Source: Peribacillus simplex
GTDB taxonomy: Bacteria > Bacillota > Bacilli > Bacillales > DSM-1321
Direction of reading: 5' to 3'
Assembly (NCBI RefSeq): GCF_001578185.1
Contig: NZ_CP011008.1
Coordinates: forward strand, 1,392,001-1,456,000
DNA length: 64,000 nt
Shown here piece by piece: positions 1 to 8,406 of the stretch. The position numbers and the translations under genes were made by a program. Within the stretch, counting starts at the first letter, position 1. Each line of letters opens with the position of its first letter. Under the pieces are notes generated by a model that saw only the letters and a program-made list of their open reading frames with translations, was not told the DNA's origin and did not search any database.

Positions 1-428
1 ATTAGAATCGGCATTTGGATTAAAAGCGGCAGACAGCCCATATTTAGCGGATTGACTCCGTGCTTTTGGTATAGCTGCATCATTTCCTGTTGCAGGGCCT
101 TTTGTTTAACTGGATCCTTAGTCTCTTTAATTTTCTGCTGGATTGCTGCCATTTCTGGTTTCAGCCCATTCATCTTCGTTTTCATGCTGAGCTGTGTTTT
201 ATATTGCTTGGCAGTCAGTGGAAGCAAGACTAGACGGATGAGAAATGTCATCATAATGATACTTAAACCATAGTTACCATTAAATATATCAGCATTGAAT
301 TCAAGCATTTTTGTCATGGGGTTAACCAATGCTGTATGAAATGGGCCGCTCGTTGCTGCAGAGCATCCTGTCAAAAGGGTCGTAGCTAAAAATAGGACGG
401 TAATTAGTAACATGCTTTTCTTCTTCAA
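1..428 (-). CDS. YidC/Oxa1-family membrane protein insertase, 3' end cut off by window edge
   Basis: Membrane insertase that places proteins into the cytoplasmic membrane, alone or with SecYEG. Only the N-terminal 142 codons are inside the window. I chose the TTG start at 428: it lies 7 bases after a GGAGG site and gives a lipoprotein signal peptide with lipobox LLTGC (Cys22), usual for Gram-positive YidC. After it come a first membrane helix (SIIMMTFLIRLVLLPLT), the charged cytoplasmic loop rich in K/E/Q, and the start of the second hydrophobic part (NMGCLPLLIQMP), all family hallmarks. Bacilli usually carry two paralogues (SpoIIIJ, YqjG); the fragment does not tell which this is. It follows a small membrane protein gene in the same direction. 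Confidence 0.9.
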   Translation of the reverse strand, partial: MKKKSMLLITVLFLATTLLTGCSAATSGPFHTALVNPMTKMLEFNADIFNGNYGLSIIMMTFLIRLVLLPLTAKQYKTQLSMKTKMNGLKPEMAAIQQKIKETKDPVKQKALQQEMMQLYQKHGVNPLNMGCLPLLIQMPIL

Positions 429-455
429 AATAATTCCTCCTCGAATTGTAAGTGG

Positions 456-749
456 TTAAACAACAATAAGGAGGCTTGGTTCATCTGAATCATCGAGTGA
501 ATCCTTTTGCTTTTGCCGGATAAATGTGAAAAAGCGCTGTGCACCCCGCCAGTCAAAAATGCTGCATGCTTGAACAGGGGATTTACCTTTATCTGAGTGA
601 ATCGAAGCTTGATATTTATCATTCAAAAGCGATTGCTTTTTATTTAAGAAGTAAAACGCAGCCAGTGGAAAGACAAAGGTCAATAAGTAACCTGCCCATA
701 CCGCATGACGAACGGTCTGATAATCGAATTCTAATAATAATTCCCACAT
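456..749 (-). CDS. Small hypothetical membrane protein (97 aa)
   Basis: I do not recognise this protein. The ATG at 749 has a GAGGG ribosome site 6 bases upstream. Residues about 15-35 form one membrane helix (AVWAGYLLTFVFPLAAFYFL), followed by a basic, soluble tail of about 60 residues. It lies 27 bases upstream of the yidC-type start in the same direction, so the two probably share a transcript and it may assist membrane biogenesis; that role is a guess from position only. Confidence 0.55.
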   Translation of the reverse strand: MWELLLEFDYQTVRHAVWAGYLLTFVFPLAAFYFLNKKQSLLNDKYQASIHSDKGKSPVQACSIFDWRGAQRFFTFIRQKQKDSLDDSDEPSLLIVV

Positions 750-1198
750 AGGAATCCCTCGTTTTTTCTAAGATAAAAAAATTTAGTTCCGCTGGCCTCC
801 ACGTTGATTTAGGGGCCAGGAATGACTATCTTGATTTAATGAGTTTAAATCATTAAGAACACTATATCAAATTTTAGTGCATGAAAGCTAAAAAATATAG
901 GGTTATTTTCAAAAAATACACAGGGAATATTTTCTGGAATATTAATTTGACATTAAACGTCTTGCAGAATCCAGATCGTGAATGTAATTCGAGCGAAGAT
1001 TGCACAAATGGCATTCGTCTACATATGGATAAAAGGAAGTTCAAATATGAGGTGAAGAAGTATAAAACCGACCGATACAATCGACCAAAATAACGGTACC
1101 GAAAACTCCGTGGCAGGTAAAAGATGGAGACGAAGCCACCAGCGATGGGCCTATTATGGAACGGACGCGCATGAAATATCATCATTTCAATGTTTTAA
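750..1198. other. Gene-poor interval of unknown content
   Basis: About 450 bases without a recognisable gene. Open frames exist on both strands (plus 881-1093; minus 874-1185), but none has a good ribosome site or a family resemblance I can name. Coding-like stretches in different frames suggest an old decayed gene, but I cannot identify it. Confidence 0.3.
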
Positions 1199-1200
1199 AA

Positions 1201-1225
1201 AACCAATCCGCATGAGGGATTGGTT
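1201..1225. terminator. Bidirectional Rho-independent terminator
   Basis: A 9-bp perfect stem (AACCAATCC / GGATTGGTT) with a 7-base loop, A-run on the left and T-run on the right. It serves the phosphodiesterase gene arriving on the minus strand and any plus-strand transcript from the interval before it. Confidence 0.85.
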
Positions 1226-1251
1226 TTTTATTTTTTAATTCATTCAAAGTT

Positions 1252-2073
1252 TCAATCCAAAAAATAATCAGGAAAATCGGAGATGATACCATCTAACTTC
1301 ATCTTTTTGAAAATGTGTATTTGTTTTTTATTGTTGACGGTCCATGTATACACTTTCATTCCGTGCTCCTGGATGCGCATTTGCAGCTTAGGACTCATAA
1401 TCGTTTGCTTTGGATTCAAAAATGATGCAAACTCTGCAATCTCTTTTAATTTTTGGTCATTAATTCGCCGTTTTATCAAAACGCCAACTTGTATGTCCGG
1501 CATTAGCTGATGAAACCTTTTCATGGATTCCAAATCGAACGAATGAACCATAACCCTATTATTCCCTGATGAATATTCTTGGATCTTTCCTAATTCTTCA
1601 GCAAGTTTCTTTTCAATGCCGGGATAAGAAGATGGATGTTTTATTTCGATTAAGATTCCAACTTCAGACCCGAAATTCTCCAATACCTCACTAAGTAAGG
1701 GGATCTTTTCGTTTTTATAACGAGTATGATACCAGCTCCCTGCATCCAATCCCTTTAATTCGGCCGCCGTATAATCACGGAGGTTTCCTTTGCCGCTTGT
1801 GGTTCGATCCAGTGTGGGATCATGATGAACCACAATTACACCATCTTTACTAAGATGAATATCCACTTCTAGGAAATCAGCTCCCAATTCAATTGCTTTA
1901 TTAAAAGATGCCATTGTATTCTCGGGGCAATATCCAGATGCACCGCGATGTCCTATCTTAAGGGGGGAATGCTGCATAATGGAGTTCTCAGGGAATTCAC
2001 TCTTTGTTCTTTTAGAGTAGAGAACGAACAAGACAAGTATGGTAACTAAGATAATAAGTAAAAATGCAATCAC
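1252..2073 (-). CDS. Membrane-anchored glycerophosphodiester phosphodiesterase
   Basis: Hydrolyses glycerophosphodiesters to glycerol-3-phosphate and an alcohol, recycling phospholipid or teichoic-acid breakdown products. The 273-aa protein has one N-terminal membrane helix (residues 2-19) and then the GDPD TIM-barrel. Visible motifs: HRGASGYCPENT with the catalytic His42-Arg43, the metal ligands in LEVDIHLSKDG, and the second catalytic His in VVVHHDPTLDRTT. The C-terminal WTVNN and GIISDFPD motifs are typical. The GTG start at 2073 has AGGAG 8 bases upstream. The helix implies that the enzyme works at the membrane, on the outer face if it is a signal anchor. Monocistronic, ending at a strong terminator. 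Confidence 0.9.
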   Translation of the reverse strand: MIAFLLIILVTILVLFVLYSKRTKSEFPENSIMQHSPLKIGHRGASGYCPENTMASFNKAIELGADFLEVDIHLSKDGVIVVHHDPTLDRTTSGKGNLRDYTAAELKGLDAGSWYHTRYKNEKIPLLSEVLENFGSEVGILIEIKHPSSYPGIEKKLAEELGKIQEYSSGNNRVMVHSFDLESMKRFHQLMPDIQVGVLIKRRINDQKLKEIAEFASFLNPKQTIMSPKLQMRIQEHGMKVYTWTVNNKKQIHIFKKMKLDGIISDFPDYFLD

Positions 2074-2291
2074 CGTTCACACTCCTTTTAGACACATTAA
2101 TTATAAAAATCTTCGTTATCCTTTACCTTAACTTAAATAAAATAAAAGAAATTTGCAATTTGGCAGCCTCATTTCATAATTTTATATGTTAGATAGGAAA
2201 AAAACATGTTTAACACAATCCAGACTTAAGAGGATTTATTGGAAAGGTATGGAATACATATAATTTAAGTATCAATAAAGGGGGAAAGCTG

Positions 2292-3608
2292 ATGGAATTG
2301 CAGGTGAAACCGAAGTCTAAAAAGTGGAAGGGGAATTTTGGTTTATATTTTTCCCTGCCCATTATCTCATGGGCCTTATACGATTTTGCCAATACGATTT
2401 TTTCTTCTAATATCAATACGATTTTCTTTCCATTCTTCCTCCAGGAACAGATAGGGGAAAATGCTGTCCTAGATCAGATAGCCAGTACCTTCATCTCCTA
2501 CGCAAATGCGATTGCCAGTTTGTTTCTTGTTTTGTTTTCCCCGCTGTTCGGGGTCATGATCGATAGAACGGGAAAAATGAAAAAATACATTATGATTTTC
2601 ACACTCATTTCTGTTGCAAGTACATTTTTAATGGGGATTTTTGGAGGGATTTCATTCGATGGGAAGTTTCTTGGCATCCCAATTTCCTTAGTGATCGTCA
2701 TTCTTTTATTTGTAATCGCAAAGTTTTTCTATCATTCAAGTCTTGTTTTCTATGATACGATGATGAGTGATTTAGGCACGAAACAGCAATTGCCGCTTAT
2801 ATCAGGCTTTGGAGTGGCGGTAGGCTACCTTGGAACGTTAGTGGGACTGTCGATCTATCCATTCATAAGTAAAGGGAGTTCACATGAAGCCTTTATGCCT
2901 ACGGCCATTTTATTTTTGGTTTTTTCGCTTCCCTTATTCTTTTTTTTAAAAGAGACCCCAAAACAGCAAAAAGCCAAACAACCTTTTTTATCCGGTTATA
3001 AGGAAATTAAATCAACATTCAAAGAGATGCAATCCTATCGATCGGTTTTTACATTCATGATTGCTTATTTCTTTTTAAACGATGCAATTGCGACCACTAT
3101 TGGCATGATGGCCGTATATGCCAAGACTGTTGTCGGATTTTCTTCAAGCGGGTTCATTTTGCTTTACTTGGTATCGACAGTATCGAGTATTGCCGGATCG
3201 TTTCTGTTTGGATACATCACACAGTCGAAGGGATCGCGGATAGCTGTGACATATGTGGGAATTCTGCTCTTGGTCGCTTTATTTATTGCGGTCTTTGCCC
3301 AAACCGCTCTTTGGTTCTGGATTGCAGGAAGTATGTTCGGCATTTCGCTGGGGTCGATGTGGGTTACATCACGGACATATATAATTGAATTGACCCCGGA
3401 TGAGAAGAGGGGCCAATTTTTTGGGCTATTTGCATTCTCTGGAAAAGTATCTTCAATAATCGGTCCGCTTTTATATGGAACGATTACGTTGGTTTTCCAT
3501 GACCTCGGTACATTGGCGAGCCGGATGGCATTAGGGTCACTGATTATCATGGCGGTTATTGGTCTGGGCTTTCTTTTGAAAATGAAGGGTTTGGAAGAAG
3601 TGAAATAA
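2292..3608 (+). CDS. MFS transporter, UMF1 (Atg22-like) family
   Basis: Membrane transporter of 438 residues with about 12 helices. The N-terminal signature SWALYDFANTIFSS is diagnostic of the UMF1 family, whose best known relative is yeast vacuolar amino-acid effluxer Atg22; B. subtilis YxiO belongs here. A cytoplasmic loop with FGVMIDRTGKMKK between early helices is the usual MFS motif A. The C-terminal half has TPDEKRGQFFGLFAFSGK, also conserved in the family. The ATG follows an AAAGGGGG ribosome site. The substrate is unknown; amino acids or small metabolites are likely. It is a single-gene unit ending at a strong terminator. Confidence 0.88.
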   Translation: MELQVKPKSKKWKGNFGLYFSLPIISWALYDFANTIFSSNINTIFFPFFLQEQIGENAVLDQIASTFISYANAIASLFLVLFSPLFGVMIDRTGKMKKYIMIFTLISVASTFLMGIFGGISFDGKFLGIPISLVIVILLFVIAKFFYHSSLVFYDTMMSDLGTKQQLPLISGFGVAVGYLGTLVGLSIYPFISKGSSHEAFMPTAILFLVFSLPLFFFLKETPKQQKAKQPFLSGYKEIKSTFKEMQSYRSVFTFMIAYFFLNDAIATTIGMMAVYAKTVVGFSSSGFILLYLVSTVSSIAGSFLFGYITQSKGSRIAVTYVGILLLVALFIAVFAQTALWFWIAGSMFGISLGSMWVTSRTYIIELTPDEKRGQFFGLFAFSGKVSSIIGPLLYGTITLVFHDLGTLASRMALGSLIIMAVIGLGFLLKMKGLEEVK

Positions 3609-3642
3609 GGAAAAGGGAATGGAGCGGGCCCATTCCCTTCCT
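3609..3642. terminator. Bidirectional terminator
   Basis: Stem GGGAATGG (3615-3622) / CCATTCCC (3630-3637), extendable by AA/TT, between two convergent genes (UMF1 transporter and ohr). Confidence 0.8.
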
Positions 3643-3647
3643 AATCT

Positions 3648-4064
3648 TTATACCAAAATCAAGGTGACATCAATGTTCCCACGAGTTGCTTTTGAATAGG
3701 GGCAGATCATGTGGGATTTTTTGACAAAGTCTTCGGCTTCTGCTCTGCTTAAGTCAGGAATTGAAACATCCAACCTTACAGCCAATTTAAAGCCACCGTC
3801 TTCCTCATCTTTACCGATCGTGACATTTGCCGTCACGGAAGTATCGACTTCTTGCTTTTCTTTTTGCAGAACAAGATTCAAGGCACTGTCAAAACACGCA
3901 GCATAACCGGCTGCAAATAATTGTTCAGGGTTTGTAGCTCTTTCACCGGAACCACCCAATTCCTTAGGTGACCTCACATCAAAATCCAGAATTCCATCCT
4001 CTGATTTAACATGTCCTTCACGACCACCGTGTACGGTAACAGTAGCTGTATATAATGGTTTCAA
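3648..4064 (-). CDS. Organic hydroperoxide resistance protein (Ohr/OsmC family)
   Basis: Thiol peroxidase that reduces organic and fatty-acid hydroperoxides. The 138-aa protein has both redox cysteines of Ohr: one in AACFDSAL and one in HMICPYSKATRG. I moved the start to the TTG at 4064. The longer frame would begin at a TTG touching the AAAGGAG site (4073), while 4064 is about 8 bases from it and gives the classic start MKPLYTATVTVHGGR. The usual MarR-type regulator OhrR is not adjacent, so regulation is unknown. Oriented against the GntR operon next door. Confidence 0.93.
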   Translation of the reverse strand: MKPLYTATVTVHGGREGHVKSEDGILDFDVRSPKELGGSGERATNPEQLFAAGYAACFDSALNLVLQKEKQEVDTSVTANVTIGKDEEDGGFKLAVRLDVSIPDLSRAEAEDFVKKSHMICPYSKATRGNIDVTLILV

Positions 4065-4202
4065 TAAAAACAACTCCTTTGTATATTCTTACTATCATTA
4101 GTTCCCGCCTTTAAGTCTTATTAAACAAAATAAAGGGGGTTTATAGGAGTGCATTGCTTGAATTTTGGTTATTAATTGGTTTTAAATTGGAAGAAATTGT
4201 TT

Positions 4203-4233
4203 TATAATGAACTGTATTAGAAGGTGTAATACA
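4203..4233 (+). promoter_or_regulatory. -10 box and GntR/YtrA-type operator
   Basis: A perfect TATAAT sits at 4203-4208; no good -35 is visible. Directly after it, at 4213-4233, lies the inverted repeat TGTATTA-N7-TAATACA, where RNA polymerase would start. The site is of the kind bound by YtrA-subfamily GntR repressors, and the first gene of the operon encodes one, so autorepression is the natural reading. Confidence 0.7.
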
Positions 4234-4257
4234 CCCAATGTTCAAGGAGGGTTGATG

Positions 4258-4641
4258 ATGTTTGAGTTGGATGTACAAAGCAGAAAGCCGATATATGAGC
4301 AATTGATGGATAAGTTTAAGGAACTAATGATCAATGAAGTTTTACAGGCACATAATCAGCTCCCATCCATTCGAATATTGGCTCAGGAATTGACCATCAA
4401 TCCAAATACAATCCAAAAAGCATACAAGCAGCTTGAATTCGACGGGTATATTTATACTTTACCAGGAAAAGGGAATTTTGTAGCACCTCCTAAATCTTTG
4501 AAAAATTCATTGAATGAAGAAAAGATCAGAAATGAGCTTGCAAAGGTTCTCGCTGAAGCTCTGTATATCGGGATAGATAAACATGAAATTTATAGATTAG
4601 TAAAAGAAATCAGTCCATTGGCAAAGGGGGGAGATTCATGA
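4258..4641 (+). CDS. GntR-family transcriptional repressor, YtrA subfamily
   Basis: DNA-binding repressor of 127 residues with an N-terminal winged helix (QLPSIRILAQELTINPNTIQKAYKQLE, about residues 37-63, split here for length only) and the very short C-terminal dimer arm that defines the YtrA subfamily. I place the start at the second of two ATGs (4258), 7 bases after AAGGAGG; the upstream in-frame ATG at 4207 lies in the promoter. It overlaps the ABC ATPase gene by 4 bases (ATGA), so it very likely controls this operon. YtrA relatives respond to cell-wall-active antibiotics in B. subtilis; whether this one does is unknown. Confidence 0.9.
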   Translation: MFELDVQSRKPIYEQLMDKFKELMINEVLQAHNQLPSIRILAQELTINPNTIQKAYKQLEFDGYIYTLPGKGNFVAPPKSLKNSLNEEKIRNELAKVLAEALYIGIDKHEIYRLVKEISPLAKGGDS

Positions 4642-5537
4642 TTGAAATAAAACAGGTGAGTAAATTATATGAGGGAAAAGAAGCAATCAAGAACGTCACC
4701 TTGGTCATACCAAAAGGCTCCATATTCGGGTTATTAGGTTCCAATGGAGCGGGGAAAACGACTCTATTAAAAATGCTTTCAGGCAATCTGATACAGGATT
4801 CCGGTGAAGTCTTTATTGATCGATCATTTGTGTTTGAAAACCGTGAAGTGAAAAATCGTTGTTTCTTCCTCCCTGATACGCCATATTTCCTGGCTAACTA
4901 TACGATCATGCAAATGGCAGGTTTTTATAGCCATATTTATAGTGATTGGAATCAAGAACGTTTTTACCAATTACAGGAAGTTTTCTCGATGCCTTTCCAA
5001 TTTAAAATACATAAACTATCAAAGGGTATGCAGAGACAGGTTGCTTTTTGGCTCGCACTCTCGACGATGCCGGAAGTTCTCATCCTAGATGAACCGTTTG
5101 ATGGGTTAGATCCGGTCATGCGTAAAATTGTGAGACAGTTGTTGATTCAGGATGTCTCGGAAAGGGATATGACGGTATTAATATCGTCTCATAATCTCCG
5201 GGAAATTGAAGATTTAGCTGACCATGTAGGGATATTGCATAAGGGAGAGCTTGTTATCCAAAAGGATTTGGACGACTTAAAAGCAGATGTACATAAAGTG
5301 CAAATTGCCTTTAAACATAAAATCCCCCATGGTTTATACCGTGGAATTCAAATTCTTAACAAGGAAAGGCGCGGCAGTGTGATCGTTTGCATTGTTAAAG
5401 GTGCAGAATCCGTGATTAAATCGCACTTTAATCAATTTCAGCCTGAAATATTCGATATTCTCCCCCTTACTCTAGAGGAGATATTCATTTATGAAATGGG
5501 GGATATAGGTTATGTCATCCAGAATAACCTGGTTTAA
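4638..5537 (+). CDS. ABC transporter ATP-binding protein (YtrB-like)
   Basis: Nucleotide-binding subunit of 299 residues. Walker A is GSNGAGKTT (about residues 36-44), the signature is LSKGMQRQ, Walker B is VLILDEPFDGLD, and the switch His is in LISSHN. The C-terminal 90 residues form an extra domain, as in YtrB and related export ATPases. Translation is coupled to the repressor upstream (4-base overlap), and the permease start lies inside its 3' end (26-base overlap), so the three proteins are made together. Substrate unknown; peptide or cell-envelope stress functions are usual for this group. Confidence 0.92.
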   Translation: MIEIKQVSKLYEGKEAIKNVTLVIPKGSIFGLLGSNGAGKTTLLKMLSGNLIQDSGEVFIDRSFVFENREVKNRCFFLPDTPYFLANYTIMQMAGFYSHIYSDWNQERFYQLQEVFSMPFQFKIHKLSKGMQRQVAFWLALSTMPEVLILDEPFDGLDPVMRKIVRQLLIQDVSERDMTVLISSHNLREIEDLADHVGILHKGELVIQKDLDDLKADVHKVQIAFKHKIPHGLYRGIQILNKERRGSVIVCIVKGAESVIKSHFNQFQPEIFDILPLTLEEIFIYEMGDIGYVIQNNLV

Positions 5538-7473
5538 TGAAGAATTGATTATCTATATTTTCAGAAGCACTGGCTGGATTGGCTTCCTATACTTCGTCGG
5601 CCTAATATTTGCACTGCCACTGGAAATGTTAACGATTATTTTGAATGAGAATAATGAATATGTTGAGTTCGAAAACCTTTTTTCCAGTCAGCAGATGATT
5701 CAATATGTCTTGGTCATCGTTATTCCAGTATTATTTGCCATCTTCCTCTTTCGGTTTTTACAGATGAAACAAGCTTCCGATTTTATTCATAGTTTACCGA
5801 TTACTAGACGAAACATCTTTTTTCATATGATTGGGACGGGAATGGGCTTCATAGTTTTGCCTATTTTACTTACAGGTTCAATCTTGATATTATTCCACTC
5901 TGCAATAGACATAGAAAGGCTTTATACCATTCCGGATATTTGGTCCTGGATGGGGATTACATTTATTTTGGAAGCTTTGATCTTTTCTGTTGCCGTTTTA
6001 ATTGGAATGGTGACGGGATTATCGGCCTTGCAAGGCTTGCTGACATATATTTTTCTAGCTTTGCCGGTGGGATTGTTTGTCTTGTTTGCAGCCAATGTGA
6101 AGTTTTTGATAGCAGGATTTTCTGCAGATTATTATCTTAGTGCCAATATGAATGCCATTTCACCCTTATTAGCTGCAACGGAGATGGAAAAAATCACTTT
6201 TTTCTCAGTTGATATATTAATCTACAGTATATTGACCCTTCTTTTTCTGCTTAGTTCTCTTTTTCTATATGAGAGGAGAAAGCTGGAGCATGTATCGCAG
6301 GCATTTGTTTTCCCTAAGATAAAGCCATTATTTAAATTCGGACTGACTCTATGCATGATGCTGCTGACAGGGCTTTATTTTAGCGGAACGACAGGCAAAC
6401 CAGGCTGGATTTTCTTCGGATATATCGTTGGTTCTTTGCTTGGATATTATTTAGGGGAAATCGTCCTGCAAAAGACTTGGCGAATACGGCTCAACCTGAA
6501 AGGTTATACAGCATTCACAGTGTTTATTATTGTTCTGGCGCTTATTTTAAAAATAGACCCCATTCAATATATGTCCAAGATCCCTGATGAAAAGATGATT
6601 AACCAAATATATATTGGCGATGCTCCTTTATTTTTTGATGATGACACGTTGGATCATGCACCCACTTATCTTAAAGAGAAGGAAAATAAAGAAGCGATCA
6701 GGTTATTGCATCAGCAAATTATCGAAAAGGGAAAAAAAGTTTCAATTGGTGAATTGGATGATGGAAAATCCATATTTCTGATGTATGAACTCAAGAATGG
6801 AAGACGGTTAGCGAGGGAGTATCATTTGCAAAACTATGACTTATACCTTCCGCTTTTGGCGAAAATTTATGAATCGAGTGAATATAAAAAAACGGTTAAT
6901 GAGTTATTGAATGTTTCCGCTGAAGACGTTTCTAAAATCAAGATAACGGCGATCGGACAAGTGGAAAAATCAGTAACGATTACAGATGGTCAACAGCTGG
7001 ACGAAGCAGTGCAGGCTTTGTCGGAGGACCTGAATAATCAGTCGTTCACCCAAATGACATCCTCATTTGGTGAATACGCTTCCATTGACATTCTTTTGAA
7101 TAATAATAAAATCATTTATCTGAATTGGGACTCTTCTTATACTCAGTTTTCAAAATGGATGGAAAATTCCGGACAAGCGGAAGAAGCGCGGTTAATGGCT
7201 GATGATATCTCTTATATTCTGGTTGCAAAGACGGATCCGAAAATTTATAATTCGAATTCTGAAAGTAAACTTGTACAACAGATTGAACAAAAGCCGAATC
7301 GCATGAAAATTAACACGTCTCCGGAAATCAATTTGGCCATTGATAATGCCCAAATCGATTGGGGCGGAGAGTATTCAGCTGCCTTTTATTATAAAGATAG
7401 CAGAGATGTGGATATCAAGAGTTTTTCTGGCGAACATGTTCCCGGCTTTATTTTGGATCATTTTAACGAATGA
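5512..7473 (+). CDS. ABC transporter permease with large extracellular domain (YtrC/DUF6449-like)
   Basis: Membrane subunit of 653 residues. About eight hydrophobic helices lie in residues 15-345, then comes a soluble region of roughly 300 residues. The conserved HSLPITRRNIFFH after the second helix is typical of permeases paired with YtrA/YtrB. The C-terminal part holds repeated beta-like units and no recognisable catalytic motif, so it may sense or bind a ligand outside the cell. The ATG at 5512 has GGGGGAT about 9 bases upstream, inside the ATPase gene. It is the last gene of the operon and is followed by a terminator. Confidence 0.8.
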   Translation: MSSRITWFNEELIIYIFRSTGWIGFLYFVGLIFALPLEMLTIILNENNEYVEFENLFSSQQMIQYVLVIVIPVLFAIFLFRFLQMKQASDFIHSLPITRRNIFFHMIGTGMGFIVLPILLTGSILILFHSAIDIERLYTIPDIWSWMGITFILEALIFSVAVLIGMVTGLSALQGLLTYIFLALPVGLFVLFAANVKFLIAGFSADYYLSANMNAISPLLAATEMEKITFFSVDILIYSILTLLFLLSSLFLYERRKLEHVSQAFVFPKIKPLFKFGLTLCMMLLTGLYFSGTTGKPGWIFFGYIVGSLLGYYLGEIVLQKTWRIRLNLKGYTAFTVFIIVLALILKIDPIQYMSKIPDEKMINQIYIGDAPLFFDDDTLDHAPTYLKEKENKEAIRLLHQQIIEKGKKVSIGELDDGKSIFLMYELKNGRRLAREYHLQNYDLYLPLLAKIYESSEYKKTVNELLNVSAEDVSKIKITAIGQVEKSVTITDGQQLDEAVQALSEDLNNQSFTQMTSSFGEYASIDILLNNNKIIYLNWDSSYTQFSKWMENSGQAEEARLMADDISYILVAKTDPKIYNSNSESKLVQQIEQKPNRMKINTSPEINLAIDNAQIDWGGEYSAAFYYKDSRDVDIKSFSGEHVPGFILDHFNE

Positions 7474-7531
7474 GTGACAAGGTGAACAAAGATATGCCGC
7501 CTGTACACTGTGAATGAAAGGAATAAAATAT

Positions 7532-7567
7532 AAAAGGATGCCGCCCTACTACGGGCGACATCCTTTT
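7532..7567. terminator. Bidirectional terminator between ABC operon and cold-shock gene
   Basis: Stem AAAAGGATG-c-CGCCC pairs with GGGCG-a-CATCCTTTT around a 6-base loop. The A/T tails make it work on both strands for the two convergent units. Confidence 0.85.
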
Positions 7568-7602
7568 GCAATGCATAAGACTTATTTTTGTGTTACTTTA
7601 CT

Positions 7603-7806
7603 TTAAAGTTTTACGACGTTTTTAGCCTGAGGTCCGCGGTTTCCTTCTTCGATCTCGAATTCAACCTCTTGACCTTCATCAAGGCTCTTGAAACCCTCTC
7701 CCTGAATGGCGGAAAAATGTACGAATACATCATCTTCGTTTGGTACCTCGATAAATCCAAATCCTTTGTCGCTATTGAACCATTTTACTTTACCTGTTAC
7801 TGTCAT
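7603..7806 (-). CDS. Cold-shock protein (CspA/CspB family RNA chaperone)
   Basis: Single cold-shock domain of 67 residues that binds single-stranded RNA and DNA and melts RNA structure in the cold. RNP1 (KGFGFIEV) and RNP2 (VFVHFSAI) are intact, as is the C-terminal [12 protein letters not shown]. The ATG at 7806 follows a TAGGAGG site. It resembles B. subtilis CspB and CspD about equally, so I give no symbol. The leader is long and carries a striking hairpin (see the inverted repeat at 7874-7940), which suggests post-transcriptional control. Confidence 0.96.
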   Translation of the reverse strand: MTVTGKVKWFNSDKGFGFIEVPNEDDVFVHFSAIQGEGFKSLDEGQEVEFEIEEGNRGPQAKNVVKL

Positions 7807-7873
7807 TCGATGAATCCTCCTAAAAAGTTAAAAAATATTAATGGTGATGATTTTACCTGGATGGGAAAATCAA

Positions 7874-7940
7874 TTCACACATTATCAAGCATCCACATTC
7901 CAGTTAAAGTATCATACGAAGATGCTTGATAATGTGTGAA
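7874..7940 (-). repeat. 20-bp perfect inverted repeat in the csp leader
   Basis: Arms TTCACACATTATCAAGCATC (7874-7893) and its exact reverse complement (7921-7940) flank a 27-base spacer. In the csp transcript this would form a 20-bp hairpin about 70 bases upstream of the start codon. There is no T-run after it, so it is not a simple terminator. It could be an RNA thermosensor, an RNase III target, or a relic of a small inverted-repeat element. Confidence 0.85.
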
Positions 7941-7992
7941 AGCCTAAAGTAAAAATTAACCCACTAACCTCTGGAGCAATTTCCAGTTTTTT

Positions 7993-8015
7993 AGTATATA
8001 CCCACCTTTATAAAG
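7993..8015 (-). promoter_or_regulatory. Possible csp promoter
   Basis: On the minus strand a TATACT -10 (7993-7998) is preceded 17 bases earlier by a weak TTTATC. It would give a leader of about 180 bases containing the inverted repeat. The -35 match is poor, so this is tentative. Confidence 0.35.
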
Positions 8016-8220
8016 GATAAAACAATGGAAGCAATTTATACATTCCCATTTAGGGAAAATAATATTAGGAAGGTTTTATAAGGGGAAGTATAACGGTATT
8101 GTCGTGCAGAATTCTCCTGGTTTGAAATTTGACGGGAATGCCATGACCAAAAGGAAAAGCCTTTATGGTTGAAATTAAAATAATCGGGTATAGGATAAGG
8201 AAGAAAGGACTGATGGATAA

Positions 8221-8334
8221 ATGAAGAAATTATTAAAAAGGGCCCTCATATTTGCTGCTCCCATCATATTCAAAGAAGTAAAGAAACGATGGAAAAACAA
8301 ACGGAATCAAAAAGCGATAAAAACAGCAAGGTAA
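8221..8334 (+). CDS. Cationic 37-aa microprotein
   Basis: Open frame MKKLLKRALIFAAPIIFKEV followed by KKRWKNKRNQKAIKTAR. An amphipathic or membrane-touching helix (LIFAAPIIF) is followed by a lysine/arginine-rich tail. A purine-rich GAAAGGA lies about 12 bases before the ATG, and a weak terminator (8384-8406) follows, so it looks like its own small transcription unit. I do not recognise a family. Membrane association through the helix with nucleic-acid or phospholipid contact by the tail is only inference. Confidence 0.45.
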   Translation: MKKLLKRALIFAAPIIFKEVKKRWKNKRNQKAIKTAR

Positions 8335-8383
8335 GTTGGAAAAACAATGAAATAATGAACGATAATCATAAGAATTCGGGTAA

Positions 8384-8406
8384 GGGGCGCTGATTAAGCG
8401 TCTTTT
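8384..8406 (+). terminator. Weak terminator after the 37-aa ORF
   Basis: Stem GGCGCT / AGCGTC (one G-U pair) with a 5-base loop, followed by TTTTG. Confidence 0.45.

Noticed and set aside
874-1185. 103-aa minus-strand frame as a gene
   Set aside because: No ribosome site, odd basic/aromatic composition, no family resemblance; kept only as part of an unexplained interval.
7588-7929. 113-aa plus-strand frame
   Set aside because: It is antisense to the cold-shock gene and its leader; the cold-shock motifs on the minus strand are beyond doubt.
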